Shown here piece by piece: positions 16,353 to 25,073 of a DNA stretch of 37,184 nucleotides. This stretch comes from Balneolaceae bacterium. Its GTDB lineage: Bacteria > Bacteroidota > Rhodothermia > Balneolales > Balneolaceae. Made by a program: the position numbers and the translations under genes. The number at the start of each line of letters is the position of its first letter. The first letter of the stretch is position 1. The stretch is from contig PWWL01000053.1 of NCBI GenBank assembly GCA_003561515.1, forward strand, positions 1-37,184. The letters are read 5' to 3'. Under the pieces are notes generated by a model. That model ran no database searches. It saw only the letters and a list, made by a program, of their open reading frames with translations, and had not been told where the DNA came from.

Positions 16353-17471
16353 ATGCGATTCGAAACAAAAGCAATTCATACTGGACTAGGAATCGAGAAT
16401 CCATCTAAAGCGATTATTCCGCCCATATCACCAAGTACCATTTTTGAAATTGATGAAAAGGGACGCCAGGAAGGAGACCTTCACTACACCCGGCTTGGAA
16501 ATCCAAACCGTCTTCAGTTCGAACATCTGATTGCAGCCCTCGAGGGCGGATCTGAAGCAGCGGCATTTGCTTCGGGAATAGCTGCTGCAACGGCTGTTTT
16601 ACAGGCACTCGACCCGGGCGACCACATCATTGTTCCGGAAGACATCTATGCAGGGAACCGAAAAATGATTCATGGCATTATGCTGCGCTGGGGCCTCAAT
16701 GCCGATTTTATCGACATGACTGACCCTGCAAAAGTTGAGGAGCACATTCGCCCCGAAACCAAACTGATCTGGGTTGAAACCCCGTCGAATCCACTGATGC
16801 GCATCACCGATATCCGAAAAGTAAGCGAGCTTGCAGCGGAAAGAACCATTCCGGTGATCGCAGACAATACCTGGCCAACTCCAGTAAATCAGCTTCCGCT
16901 TGAACTTGGGGCATCACTTGTGCTTCATTCCACCTCCAAATATTTTGGCGGCCACAGTGATATTCTCGGTGGGGCAGTCATCACCAAAGAAGGGAATGAG
17001 TTATTTGACAGAATCCGCTTCAACCAGCAGATGGGAGGTGCAGTACCCTCTCCTCAGGATTGCTGGCTGCTGAGCCGAAGCACGCGTACGCTGGCATACC
17101 GAATGAGGGGCCATAACGAGCATGCTGAGAAAGCGGCCCTCTTTCTCGAACAGCATCCCTCAATAGAGAGGGTTTGGTATCCAGGCCTCCCCTCACACCC
17201 GCAGCACGAAACCGCCCGCAAACAAATGAAGGGATTCGGCGGGATGATCTCATTCCTGGTTAAGGGCAGCGGCGAGGATGCCCGAAAGGTTGTAGTTGGT
17301 TCCAGGCTTATCAAGAGAGCCACCAGCCTTGGCGGCGTTGAAACCACATGGGAACACCGTGCCGGCAGCGAGGGCGAGGGTTCGGTCTCCCCTCCCACCC
17401 TTATCCGGATCAGCATTGGCCTTGAGCACCCCGATGATTTGATTGAAGACCTGGAACAGGCTTTCAGGTAG
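16353..17471 (+). CDS. Cys/Met-metabolism PLP-dependent enzyme (cystathionine gamma-synthase/lyase-like)
   Basis: From the ATG at 16353 (MRFETKAIHTGL) the protein has 372 residues, normal for the trans-sulfuration family. It has YTRLGNPNRLQFE (phosphate and substrate contact), SGIAAATAVL, the PLP-ring region DNTWPTPVNQLPLELGA and the Schiff-base lysine K196 in HSTSKYFGGHSD. Such enzymes make or split cystathionine, homocysteine or methionine using pyridoxal phosphate. In this position the family usually has DNTFATP; here it is DNTWPTP, so the exact reaction (gamma-synthase, gamma-lyase or O-acyl-homoserine sulfhydrylase) is not certain. The upstream frame to 16299 lies in the leader and is not conserved. 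A possible attenuator precedes it. Confidence 0.88.
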   Translation: MRFETKAIHTGLGIENPSKAIIPPISPSTIFEIDEKGRQEGDLHYTRLGNPNRLQFEHLIAALEGGSEAAAFASGIAAATAVLQALDPGDHIIVPEDIYAGNRKMIHGIMLRWGLNADFIDMTDPAKVEEHIRPETKLIWVETPSNPLMRITDIRKVSELAAERTIPVIADNTWPTPVNQLPLELGASLVLHSTSKYFGGHSDILGGAVITKEGNELFDRIRFNQQMGGAVPSPQDCWLLSRSTRTLAYRMRGHNEHAEKAALFLEQHPSIERVWYPGLPSHPQHETARKQMKGFGGMISFLVKGSGEDARKVVVGSRLIKRATSLGGVETTWEHRAGSEGEGSVSPPTLIRISIGLEHPDDLIEDLEQAFR

Positions 17472-17741
17472 TATTTTCGATGTTGGAACCGCGCGGTAAA
17501 TGAAATTTCGAACCGGTTTTGGTAACCTGACTTACTAAAAATAAAGCTCAATATCCTGTATTTGGAATAATCTGAATACACGATACTGTAACTTGTTCTG
17601 AGTTCCCTGGGGGGCAGCCTTAACTATTTGAAAATTTTTTACATTCCTGAAGCGTTATCAGACATCTTAAATGCTTTGATAAACGCCCCGATTTGACTAT
17701 TCTGTCAGCGTTAACAAATCCTCCAAGATCACCCTTTTCTG

Positions 17742-18539
17742 ATGTTTTATCGACTGTTTCTCTCTCTAACCGTAGTGCTGGCCGCTGCTGCATGTTCAAC
17801 AACTGATCAAATCCACGATCATGACCAGTCACATGAACATCATCAACACTCTGAGGCTGGTATTCATGCTCCAGATACAGGTGATTTATCAGCTCTCGAA
17901 GAGCTGTATTGGTCGCGACTGCAGGAATCGAGAATGAATTTTACTCAGGCGGATATCGATTTTATGACCGACATGATCGTACACCACGCCCAGGCCCTCA
18001 TTATCTCGCGGCTGGCCCCTGAGAATAATGCCAGCCAAAGCGTGCAGACCCTGGCCGCCCGCATCATAAATGCGCAGGACGACGAAATTGCCCTGATGCA
18101 AAAATGGCTGCGCGATCGCGGCCAGCCCGTGCCAATTGTACACATTCACGGCCTGGAGCTGCATGTTGAAATGGAGATGCCTGAAGAGTCTATGGCACAT
18201 GGCGAACACGGCCATGGTCATCACCAGGATGAAGACCGTCATCATGGCCACAACATGCATCATCACGACATGAGCCACCATGATGATATGCCGGGAATGC
18301 TCACGCAGGAACAGATTGAACACCTTGCCAGTTTAAACGGGCGTGATTTCGACCGATATTTCCTGAAATACATGATTGAGCACCACGACGGCGCCGTGAT
18401 CATGGTGCGTGACCTCTTCAGTGTAGATGGTGCCGCAAACGACACCGAAGCGTTTGAGCTGGCATCCGACATCCACGCCGAACAGGTCACTGAAATCAAC
18501 CGTATGCAGCAAATGCTTGATGCAATCGAAGGCCTGTAA
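17742..18539 (+). CDS. DUF305 His-rich lipoprotein
   Basis: This is a 265-residue exported lipoprotein. The signal peptide MFYRLFLSLTVVLAAAAC has a lipobox ending at C18. The DUF305 core is split in two: FTQADIDFMTDMIVHHAQALIISRLA (about 66-92) and RDFDRYFLKYMIEHHDGAVIMVRDLF (about 201-226), each with the HH metal-like motif of the ferritin-like DUF305 fold. Between them lies a very His/Met/Asp-rich linker (about 149-185), and a short His-rich stretch follows the lipobox. Metal binding, perhaps copper or silver, is an inference from these histidines and from family members near metal-resistance genes. The LVIVD lipoprotein follows 79 bases later. Confidence 0.9.
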   Translation: MFYRLFLSLTVVLAAAACSTTDQIHDHDQSHEHHQHSEAGIHAPDTGDLSALEELYWSRLQESRMNFTQADIDFMTDMIVHHAQALIISRLAPENNASQSVQTLAARIINAQDDEIALMQKWLRDRGQPVPIVHIHGLELHVEMEMPEESMAHGEHGHGHHQDEDRHHGHNMHHHDMSHHDDMPGMLTQEQIEHLASLNGRDFDRYFLKYMIEHHDGAVIMVRDLFSVDGAANDTEAFELASDIHAEQVTEINRMQQMLDAIEGL

Positions 18540-18618
18540 GGTAATTTTCGTTTCAGCCTGCTGTCCGCAATCAACTTTTTTTGAATGTAACGCAATCTCT
18601 AATCCTCATTAACCCGAT

Positions 18619-20634
18619 ATGTATCAATCCAGTACCAATCCCCTGTCCGGGGTTCTTCGCATTAATCTTATGCTGATAGCTGCTCTCATCGCACTGATGG
18701 GGTGTGCATCTTCTGAAACCGTACCGTCTGAGCGCTCCTCAGAACCATCGCTGACCCTCATTCACGAACTGGAGCGCCCGTCACCCGATCCCCGTGTAGG
18801 CCTTGCAGCCGGGCTGTTTAATGCCGAAGAGACCATCTGGAATCTGAGGCTGCTTTCCACCACCCCATCACCCGAAGACTTTATCGGGTCCTGGAATACC
18901 GATCTCGCATTTAAAGACAATTATGCATTTCAGGGAAGCTACAACGGATTTGTGGTATGGGATATCTCGAATCCTGCCAACCCTGAGGTTGTAGTTGATT
19001 TCCTCTGTCCTGCATCGCAAAGTGACGTTTCTGTATATGGCGACCTCCTCTTTGTATCGGGTGAAGGGCTCGAAGGGCGGCTCGACTGCGGCACCCAGGG
19101 CGTGGATTCCGTAGTTAGTGAAGAGCGTCTGCGCGGTATTCGCATTTTTGACATCAGTGACATCCGCAATCCCGAGTACATTCATAACGTGCAAACATGC
19201 CGGGGATCGCATACGCATTCGGTGCTTGTGGATCCAAATGACGACGAAAATGTCTACGTTTATGTATCTGGCTCCGCTCCGGTACGGCCCGAAGATGAAC
19301 TGCCCGGCTGTGTGAGTGATTTTCCGGATGAAGATCCCGAAAGCGCACTCTTCCGCATTGAAGTGATCAAAGTGCCGCTGGCCAATCCTGAACTTGCAGA
19401 AATTGTAAGCTCTCCGAGAATTTTTGAAGGGCTCGATGCTCCACCAAGACACGGACTTGCACCTGAAGAGCAAGCGGTTATCGATCGTGCAATTGAACAA
19501 GGCCGTTTTGTAGCCAATTACGGCGGAACCCCGAGAATTGTGAATGACGGCCTCGTTAGGCGATTCCTTGCACAAATCGTACAGGAACGCGATGGCTCCG
19601 GTGAGCCAACGCAAGCCGACTCCACAGCCCTGCGTGAGAAACTCGACTACATGTACACCGATTTTATGGAAGAGAGGCTTGCAGCACGCGGACGCGGACT
19701 GAATGTAGGCCCAAATCAATGTCACGACATTACCCTCTACCCTGAGGTCGGGCTTGCCGGCGGCGCCTGTGAGGGATACGGCCTATTGCTTGATATCAGC
19801 GATCCGGCTCATCCAGTACGAATCGACGCCGTAGCCGATTCGAACTTCGCCTACTGGCACTCTGCCACCTTCAACAACGATGGAACCACAGTACTCTTCA
19901 CCGATGAGTGGGGAGGCGGTACCCAGCCGAAATGTCGCGAAACCGATCCCTACGAGTGGGGTGCAAACGCGATCTATACCATTGAGGACGGCAAGATGGT
20001 TTTCCAGAGCTACTTCAAAATGGATGCCCCTCAAACCTCAACCGAGAACTGCGTGGCGCATAACGGCTCCATGCTTCCAATCCCCGGCCGCGACATCATG
20101 GTTCAAAGCTGGTACCAGGGCGGCATCAATGTGTTCGACTTTACCGATCCGGCCAACCCGGTTGAGATTGCCTACCACGACCGCGGACCCATCAGCGACG
20201 ACCGCCTCGAAGTTGGCGGGAGCTGGTCGATCTACTGGTATAACGGTGTTCTGGTAAACTCCGAAATTGCGCGGGGCCTCGATATCTTCGAACTTCTGCC
20301 CAGTGAATTTGTAACACAGAACGAAATTGACGCCATGAACACAGTTCGAATGGATTATTTCAATCCGCAGGGGCAGCCGATGTTCCACTGGCCGGCCTCC
20401 TTTGCCCTGGCCCGGGCCTATCTCGATCAGCTCGAGCGTAATCGAGACATGGACATGCGGGCAATCAATACCATTCGCAGAGGACTCATCGATGCTGAAG
20501 GGTCCAGCGGCTCATCCCGTGAAAGCCTGCTGTTGCAGCTTGCGGGCGAACTTGAGAATCATGCCGCCTCTACGAACAATGCCGATAAGGTGATGAGAAT
20601 TACCGGCGTGCTGAAAGATCTGGCTGAGGGTTAA
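18619..20634 (+). CDS. LVIVD-repeat lipoprotein, predicted beta-propeller
   Basis: The 671-residue protein has an N-terminal hydrophobic segment with a lipobox ending at C29 (IALMGC), so it should be anchored in the envelope. It contains repeated FVVWDISNPANPEVV-, IRIFDISDIRNPEYI-, LLLDISDPAHPVRI- and INVFDFTDPANPVEI-type segments, the LVIVD repeats that form a beta-propeller. The C-terminal part (about 590-671) is helical. Several cysteine pairs suggest disulfides outside the cytoplasm. Members are common in marine bacteria and their ligand is unknown. It is probably co-transcribed with the DUF305 gene. A terminator follows 32 bases after the stop. Confidence 0.92.
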   Translation: MYQSSTNPLSGVLRINLMLIAALIALMGCASSETVPSERSSEPSLTLIHELERPSPDPRVGLAAGLFNAEETIWNLRLLSTTPSPEDFIGSWNTDLAFKDNYAFQGSYNGFVVWDISNPANPEVVVDFLCPASQSDVSVYGDLLFVSGEGLEGRLDCGTQGVDSVVSEERLRGIRIFDISDIRNPEYIHNVQTCRGSHTHSVLVDPNDDENVYVYVSGSAPVRPEDELPGCVSDFPDEDPESALFRIEVIKVPLANPELAEIVSSPRIFEGLDAPPRHGLAPEEQAVIDRAIEQGRFVANYGGTPRIVNDGLVRRFLAQIVQERDGSGEPTQADSTALREKLDYMYTDFMEERLAARGRGLNVGPNQCHDITLYPEVGLAGGACEGYGLLLDISDPAHPVRIDAVADSNFAYWHSATFNNDGTTVLFTDEWGGGTQPKCRETDPYEWGANAIYTIEDGKMVFQSYFKMDAPQTSTENCVAHNGSMLPIPGRDIMVQSWYQGGINVFDFTDPANPVEIAYHDRGPISDDRLEVGGSWSIYWYNGVLVNSEIARGLDIFELLPSEFVTQNEIDAMNTVRMDYFNPQGQPMFHWPASFALARAYLDQLERNRDMDMRAINTIRRGLIDAEGSSGSSRESLLLQLAGELENHAASTNNADKVMRITGVLKDLAEG

Positions 20635-20666
20635 GAAATCCTTTAGTTCTCTTATAATTTTTCCAG

Positions 20667-20698
20667 AAACCGCCTTCCGCAACCGGGGGCGGTTTTTT
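20667..20698 (+). terminator. Intrinsic terminator after the LVIVD gene
   Basis: AAACCGCC (20667-20674) pairs with GGCGGTTT (20688-20695) and a T-run follows. It closes the DUF305-LVIVD transcript. Confidence 0.92.
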
Positions 20699-20742
20699 TA
20701 TTGTCTGCAATCCAGTACTTCCGAGGTTATGCAAGTGGTTAA

Positions 20743-21276
20743 CACTGCTTCGAAACATCAACGCTCAGATCTATAAAATGGATAGATCTTAAATAAGGAA
20801 GAAGGGAAAAGTGGGCCTGGAGGGACTTGAAGCCCCCGAAGCACTGCTTCGGAACATCAACGCTCAGATTTGCCCACAGGAAAAAATCAAAAAAGGGGGC
20901 TCGATGGGCAACAATTGAAATCCGGGAATTGGCATCGAAACAGGCTACAACCGAAGCACTGCTTCGGAATATCAACGCTCAGATTTGCCCACAGGAAAAA
21001 AATCAAAAAAGGGTGCTCGATGGGCAACAATTGAAATCCTGGAATTGGCATCGAAACAAACTACAACCGAAGCACTGCTTCGGAACATCAACGCTCAGAT
21101 TTGCCCACAGGAAAAAATCAAAAAAGGGGACTCGATGGGCAACAATTGAAATCCGGGAATTGGCATCGAAACAGGCTACAACCGAAGCACTGCTTCGGAA
21201 CATCAACGCTCAGATCTATAAAATGGATAGATCTTAAATAAGGAAGAAGGGAAAAGTGGGCCTGGAGGGACTTGAA
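20743..21276. repeat. 115-bp tandem repeat array bounded by 89-bp direct repeats that include a tRNA 3' end
   Basis: Three units of 115, 116 and 115 bp start at 20836, 20951 and 21067, and a fourth, partial unit starts at 21182. Each begins with the perfect palindrome CCGAAGCA-C-TGCTTCGG and contains TTGCCCA/TGGGCAA and CAATT/AATTG inverted repeats. Outside them 20743-20831 and 21188-21276 are an 89-bp direct repeat with a single mismatch. Each copy contains GATCTAT/ATAGATC and ends with the last 20 nt of the CAT-anticodon tRNA (minus strand); the right copy is part of the intact tRNA. Reading frames through the array exist on both strands but simply repeat with it and are not believed. Confidence 0.92.
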
Positions 21277-21330
21277 CCCCCGACCAATCGATTATGAGTC
21301 GACTGCTCTGACCGACTGAGCTACAGGCCC
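21257..21330 (-). tRNA. tRNA with CAT anticodon, tRNA-Ile2 or elongator tRNA-Met
   Basis: A 74-nt cloverleaf with acceptor GGGCCTG/CAGGCCC, D arm GCTCAGTCGGTCAGAGC, anticodon stem TCGA/TCGA around CTCATAA, T arm GGGGG-TTCAAGT-CCCTC and discriminator A; CCA is not encoded. The CAT anticodon alone does not decide the identity. The GACTCATAATCG core and TTGGTC variable region resemble bacterial tRNA-Ile2 (lysidine-modified by TilS) more than elongator tRNA-Met. Its last 20 nt are duplicated at 20812-20831. Confidence 0.93.
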
Positions 21331-21515
21331 TTTTCTAAAAATCAGATTTCTGCAAACGAGAAATTGATACAGATGACGCTGTATCGCATCATTTAAAGAT
21401 TTCAAAATTACAAGCTTTACAAGCCAGAAACAACCACTTTACACCCGCAAAAATTTTTATTTATAAATTTCAGGCTTTCGCACATCCATCGTTTATACTA
21501 TATTGAATCGGGGTT

Positions 21516-21591
21516 AAGGATTCTGATTGAACATATCACTCTCAGAATTTCCTTACAAAAGCCGGTTACTGTAAGGTAATCGGCTTTTTTT
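21516..21591 (+). ncRNA. Two-hairpin leader or small RNA ending in an intrinsic terminator
   Basis: Stem 1 pairs AAGGATTCTGA (21516-21526) with TCAGAATTTCCTT (21542-21554) with a bulge. Stem 2 pairs AAGCCGGTTAC (21559-21569) with GTAATCGGCTT (21576-21586) and runs into T residues to 21591. CCTTAC (21551-21556) can pair instead with GTAAGG (21571-21576), which would break both stems. The structure lies 80 bases upstream of the membrane-protein start at 21672 and has no plus-strand gene ahead of it. It could be an attenuator leader or a free small RNA. It matches no family that I know. Confidence 0.5.
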
Positions 21592-21671
21592 ATGACTCGG
21601 CATTTGACCCGGAATTCTGAGTCAGTAAATCATTGTTGATCTCATTCTACAGCTTCAGATTTCTTAAATTT

Positions 21672-22358
21672 ATGCTGAACGATTACAAAAATACTTTCTC
21701 TGAACTGATATCCTTTCCCAGAAATGTTGTGGATACATTTCTACATGGCGATCATGAAAAGTTTATGCATCCGTTCAAATTCCTGTTAATCGGTGCGGTG
21801 TTGGTACTTCTGCTGAATACACTGCTGGTTAACTTCAGCTTTGAACCGGATGCAACAGCAGCTTTACCCGACAACGGAGAAGCCGGTGAACAGATTGAGG
21901 AAATAGCCGGCTGGATTCAGGTAAGCAACGTGAGGGCATCCACTCAATTTCTGCCTTTCGGTTTGATTATCCTGTTCATCCCCATGCTGGCGGTTGGCGG
22001 TCTCATTTTTCTCCGAAATGAGGTTGAAGGTTTTTTTAATCACCTGGTCATGAACAGCTATGCAGTAGGTGTGGCCATGCTTTCTCTGCTATTGATGATC
22101 CCCGTCTGGATCTTTTCCGGTATACCCATCAGCGATCCCCTTGTAAACTCCACACTGCCGGCCGTACTGGTCGCCGGAGTCATGATCTGGATCTACAAGC
22201 AGTACCTGCGCCCGGCATCGGTCATGGAGTGGATCCGCATGATTTCGGCCTATGCCACCGGCTATATCTTTTTCATCATCCTGAACGGATTTGTAGCCGG
22301 CGTTGTCGGATATATGATTTTTGCCATCCGACGCATTGCGGAGTTGTCGGGCAGTTAA
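21672..22358 (+). CDS. Multi-pass membrane protein, possibly DUF3667-related
   Basis: From the ATG at 21672 (MLNDYKNTFSELISFPRNVV) the protein has 228 residues and about five hydrophobic segments (near 36-53, 94-114, 127-148, 158-177 and 190-217). The segment FPRNVVDTFLHGDHEKFMHPFKFLLIGAVL resembles the start of the membrane part of DUF3667 proteins (an xxPgxxixxyLxGxRxxyxxPxxYL pattern), but the N-terminal zinc ribbon of that family is absent. The function is unknown. A frame extending upstream to a TTG at 21633 is less likely. Its 5' region contains a possible attenuator. It is convergent with the next gene. Confidence 0.7.
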   Translation: MLNDYKNTFSELISFPRNVVDTFLHGDHEKFMHPFKFLLIGAVLVLLLNTLLVNFSFEPDATAALPDNGEAGEQIEEIAGWIQVSNVRASTQFLPFGLIILFIPMLAVGGLIFLRNEVEGFFNHLVMNSYAVGVAMLSLLLMIPVWIFSGIPISDPLVNSTLPAVLVAGVMIWIYKQYLRPASVMEWIRMISAYATGYIFFIILNGFVAGVVGYMIFAIRRIAELSGS

Positions 22359-22413
22359 TGGTATAATCTTTGGGAGCTTGAAGATAATTTGTCACCCAAT
22401 TTAGGTATCGCCC

Positions 22414-22467
22414 AATTAACCTTTACACGAATACACGATTAACCATTATACGTTTAACCATTAACGA
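22414..22467. repeat. AT-rich motif repeat
   Basis: The stretch repeats variants of CGATTAACCATTATACG and TTAACCATTAACGA and overlaps the last codons of the kynureninase-like gene. Related motifs occur in the frr-smc spacer and near the right end of the window. Confidence 0.6.
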
Positions 22468-23647
22468 TCCCATGAATCTCCTCCTCAAGCGCATCCATTA
22501 CCGCTTCGCACTGCTGAGATGTGGTGTATGGCGCCGGACCAAACCGTATGATCTGATCGCGTGCATCGGTGAAAATTCCCTTTTCGAGCAGTTTTGCCCG
22601 AATGGATCGCGCATGCGGTGACTTTAGTGCCAGAAAACCGCCGGTTTCTTCCAGGGGCCGCGTATTGGCGTGCCTGATCACTTCCTGGTGAAATCCCTTT
22701 GCGTCAAACAATTGACGGAGATACCCAACCTGATCCATGTACTGTTTTCGCAGCACATTACGTGTGAGGCCCTGCCTCACAAAAAAATCCGTCACAGCCG
22801 CTGCGCGATATTGTGAGATGGGATCGTAGGTGGCCGTGGCAAATTTTTGATCGCCCGCGTCGAACGCTACAGGATCGTTGTTCCTAGGCTGATCGAGTTT
22901 TTCAAAAGCAGAGAACCAGCCTGTAATCACCGGTCTCAACAGGCAGTTTTCAGGGAACCTCAGAAAACAGTTTGCCTCCCCCCACTGCAGATATTTATAT
23001 CCACCAATGAGAATATAGCAGTCCTCCAGCCCCTGCTCCTTTACCGAAAGCGGCACTACATTGGTACCATGGTAGTCGTCGATCATCAGCGGCACACCGG
23101 CAACCCGGCAGGTATTCGCAATCTCCTGAATCCGTGTATTCACCTCGGATGTTTCATAATAAATATGGGACAGCATCACCGCCGACGTACGGTCGTCCAG
23201 CTCTTTTGTGATAAGCTCCGACAGCCGGCTGTCATCCTCATGCGGCAGGTACACAACCTCAAGGCCCGCTTCCTCAAGCCGACGAAGCTGACGATACATG
23301 GAATGAAACTCACCGGTGGTAGTGATGATCTTCGGTTTGTTCTTCAGGTCGAGAGCCGACAGCCACGACACCAACAGCACATGGGTGTTCTGCTCACGGC
23401 AATAGAGTCCCATAGGATCTTCATACCACCGGCGCAGGTAATTTCGCATGATCTCGGTCTTCTCAAACCCGAAGCCCCACTTCTTATCAACCTGCTCCGA
23501 AACCATACTCATGTACTGCTGCACACCTTCGAAGGCCACATCGGGCCACGCCTGGTGTGAATGGCCAGTAAAAAGGAGCCGATCGGCAACGTTAAAATGT
23601 GAATAATGCGATTGAAGGGATTGTGCTAAAGCGTCGAACTCCTGCAT
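22454..23647 (-). CDS. Class V aminotransferase-fold PLP enzyme, kynureninase-like
   Basis: This 397-residue fold-type I PLP enzyme has the Schiff-base lysine K218 in LIGGYKYLQWGEANCF and the cofactor aspartate and histidine in MIDDYHGTNVVPL (D190, H193). The SYKY-like lysine motif followed by G-x-A and the aspartate-x-x-histidine pattern are closest to kynureninase-type proteins. Kynureninase splits kynurenine to anthranilate and alanine, but no other tryptophan-degradation gene is nearby and the substrate is uncertain. It is cytoplasmic. Upstream, mnmD lies on the same strand about 390 bases away, beyond the repeat region, so it probably has its own promoter. Confidence 0.82.
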   Translation of the reverse strand: MQEFDALAQSLQSHYSHFNVADRLLFTGHSHQAWPDVAFEGVQQYMSMVSEQVDKKWGFGFEKTEIMRNYLRRWYEDPMGLYCREQNTHVLLVSWLSALDLKNKPKIITTTGEFHSMYRQLRRLEEAGLEVVYLPHEDDSRLSELITKELDDRTSAVMLSHIYYETSEVNTRIQEIANTCRVAGVPLMIDDYHGTNVVPLSVKEQGLEDCYILIGGYKYLQWGEANCFLRFPENCLLRPVITGWFSAFEKLDQPRNNDPVAFDAGDQKFATATYDPISQYRAAAVTDFFVRQGLTRNVLRKQYMDQVGYLRQLFDAKGFHQEVIRHANTRPLEETGGFLALKSPHARSIRAKLLEKGIFTDARDQIIRFGPAPYTTSQQCEAVMDALEEEIHGIVNG

Positions 23648-23725
23648 AGTTTCGTATAAAGTCAGTTTCGTTTTTGATGTGAGGTGAAAATACAGAATAA
23701 GCTGTTAAGGTATTTTAATTCCCGC

Positions 23726-23899
23726 TTTGTTTAGAGAGTTCCCTCGCTTCACTCGAGAAGACAAGCCTCATCAGGAGGAATTCGGGCGGCAAAATCGAGG
23801 GATCTTCCTATTTTAAAATCTACCTTTGTTCAGGGAGATCCCTCCATTCGCTATCGCTCAGTCGGGATGACAATCCTCATCAGGAGGAATTCGGGCGGC
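23726..23899. repeat. Two diverged copies of a dispersed intergenic repeat
   Basis: Two copies (about 23726-23790 and 23825-23899) share an exact 25-base segment, 23766-23790 and 23875-23899, that begins CCTCATCAGGAGG and ends GGGCGGC. Upstream of it are related GAGATCCCTCC-like segments, and a third version starts near 37131. The 390-base stretch between the kynureninase-like gene and mnmD shows nothing else. Confidence 0.8.
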
Positions 23900-24039
23900 T
23901 CAACTCAAAACCTTTATACATCCACTGCCCTCAATGCACCGCCCATTGAAACAAGGGTTCATTGTCTTCCCGAGCGCAGATACAAAAGCTGCAGCGCAGG
24001 TGGAGTAGTCGAAAGATCTTTTTACTTTGACTCCCGGGT

Positions 24040-24816
24040 TCAATCAAAATCACCCCTTTTATAGCGTTCTATCAGTCTCCGGTTATTCAGCAATTTAAAC
24101 TTCGATAATCCGGACTCTGCCAGAGAAGCTACTGTCATCTCCCGCTTTCCCAGTGCGCCGGTTGCGCGGGCCGTTTTCCATCCTGCAACAGCCATGGCAG
24201 CTCGTGCCGATGAAGCAGCGCAATAGGTTACAAGTTTGGCATCATCCGCCGCCATCGCAATCAGTGCTTGAAACACATCCGGTGTCCACAGTTCCCGGTT
24301 CACCTCCGGTGAAAATGGATCGTGGAAGAAAAAGTTAAACTTATCACCGGGCAGCGTCATCTCCGAAAAGGGTCCAACCCAGAGATGGAGCTTTATCAAC
24401 CCGGTTATTTCAAACCTGTTCCAGCCGGGCTTCAGCGACGCGAAAATCTTGCCAAGAAGGGCATTCGGATTGTGTTCTTCCAGCTCTGATCCAAAATCAA
24501 GCTCACTCGCCACATCAGGCGTTACCGGAAATGCCTCCGTGCTGAAGAACTGAACCCTGCATGTTGAACCGGACCTTTCGAGATAATCTTTGGCCAAAAT
24601 CAAATTCAGTCCTGTTCCAAAACCTGTTTCAAAAATATTGATCTCCTCTGATTTTTTGATCGAACCCGGTACACCTGCCGTTTTGAAAAATACATGACGG
24701 CTCTCCGCAACGGCCCCATTGGGATTGTGATAGTGCTGCGAAAACCGGCCGGAGTAAAGCGTTGTAGACCCATCGCCGGTTGTGACAATTTCAATTTCGT
24801 TTGCGTGATCTTCCAT
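24040..24816 (-). CDS. mnmD: tRNA 5-methylaminomethyl-2-thiouridine methyltransferase MnmD
   Basis: The 258-residue Rossmann methyltransferase has the SAM-binding motif IFETGFGTGLNL (61-72), the MnmC/MnmD N-terminal segment TLYSGRFSQHYHNPNGAVAESRHVFF and the motif FFHDPFSPEVNRELWTPDVF. It uses SAM to methylate the 5-aminomethyl-2-thiouridine of wobble position 34 in tRNAs. It lacks the FAD oxidase half of bifunctional MnmC, so this is the stand-alone MnmD form seen in many bacteria that use other routes to the aminomethyl intermediate. It is cytoplasmic and monocistronic here. Confidence 0.9.
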   Translation of the reverse strand: MEDHANEIEIVTTGDGSTTLYSGRFSQHYHNPNGAVAESRHVFFKTAGVPGSIKKSEEINIFETGFGTGLNLILAKDYLERSGSTCRVQFFSTEAFPVTPDVASELDFGSELEEHNPNALLGKIFASLKPGWNRFEITGLIKLHLWVGPFSEMTLPGDKFNFFFHDPFSPEVNRELWTPDVFQALIAMAADDAKLVTYCAASSARAAMAVAGWKTARATGALGKREMTVASLAESGLSKFKLLNNRRLIERYKRGDFD

Positions 24817-25073
24817 TACCCAAGTTAGATGAAAATTCCGGGATTGTCGTGAAGTTTTTAGCCGTATTACAAGAGGGTTTCTATGAACGAAATTCGAAAT
24901 AATATGCTCCTAAATTTAACAGTTCCACTACCTGTATATGAAAGTTTTCGGATTTAGAACATTCGAAATTTTAATCTCTTCCTGCATATCTGCATCCCTA
25001 TTCAATCTCAAAATATTCCTTTCCATCAATTTCCCTATCTTGTTCACAACTCACGCAAACGGATCAGAAAGCC

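Noticed and set aside
20827-21237. A 136-residue plus-strand reading frame and two minus-strand frames across the tandem array
   Set aside because: The frames simply repeat with the 115-bp unit, shift frame where one unit is 116 bp, and show no protein-family features.
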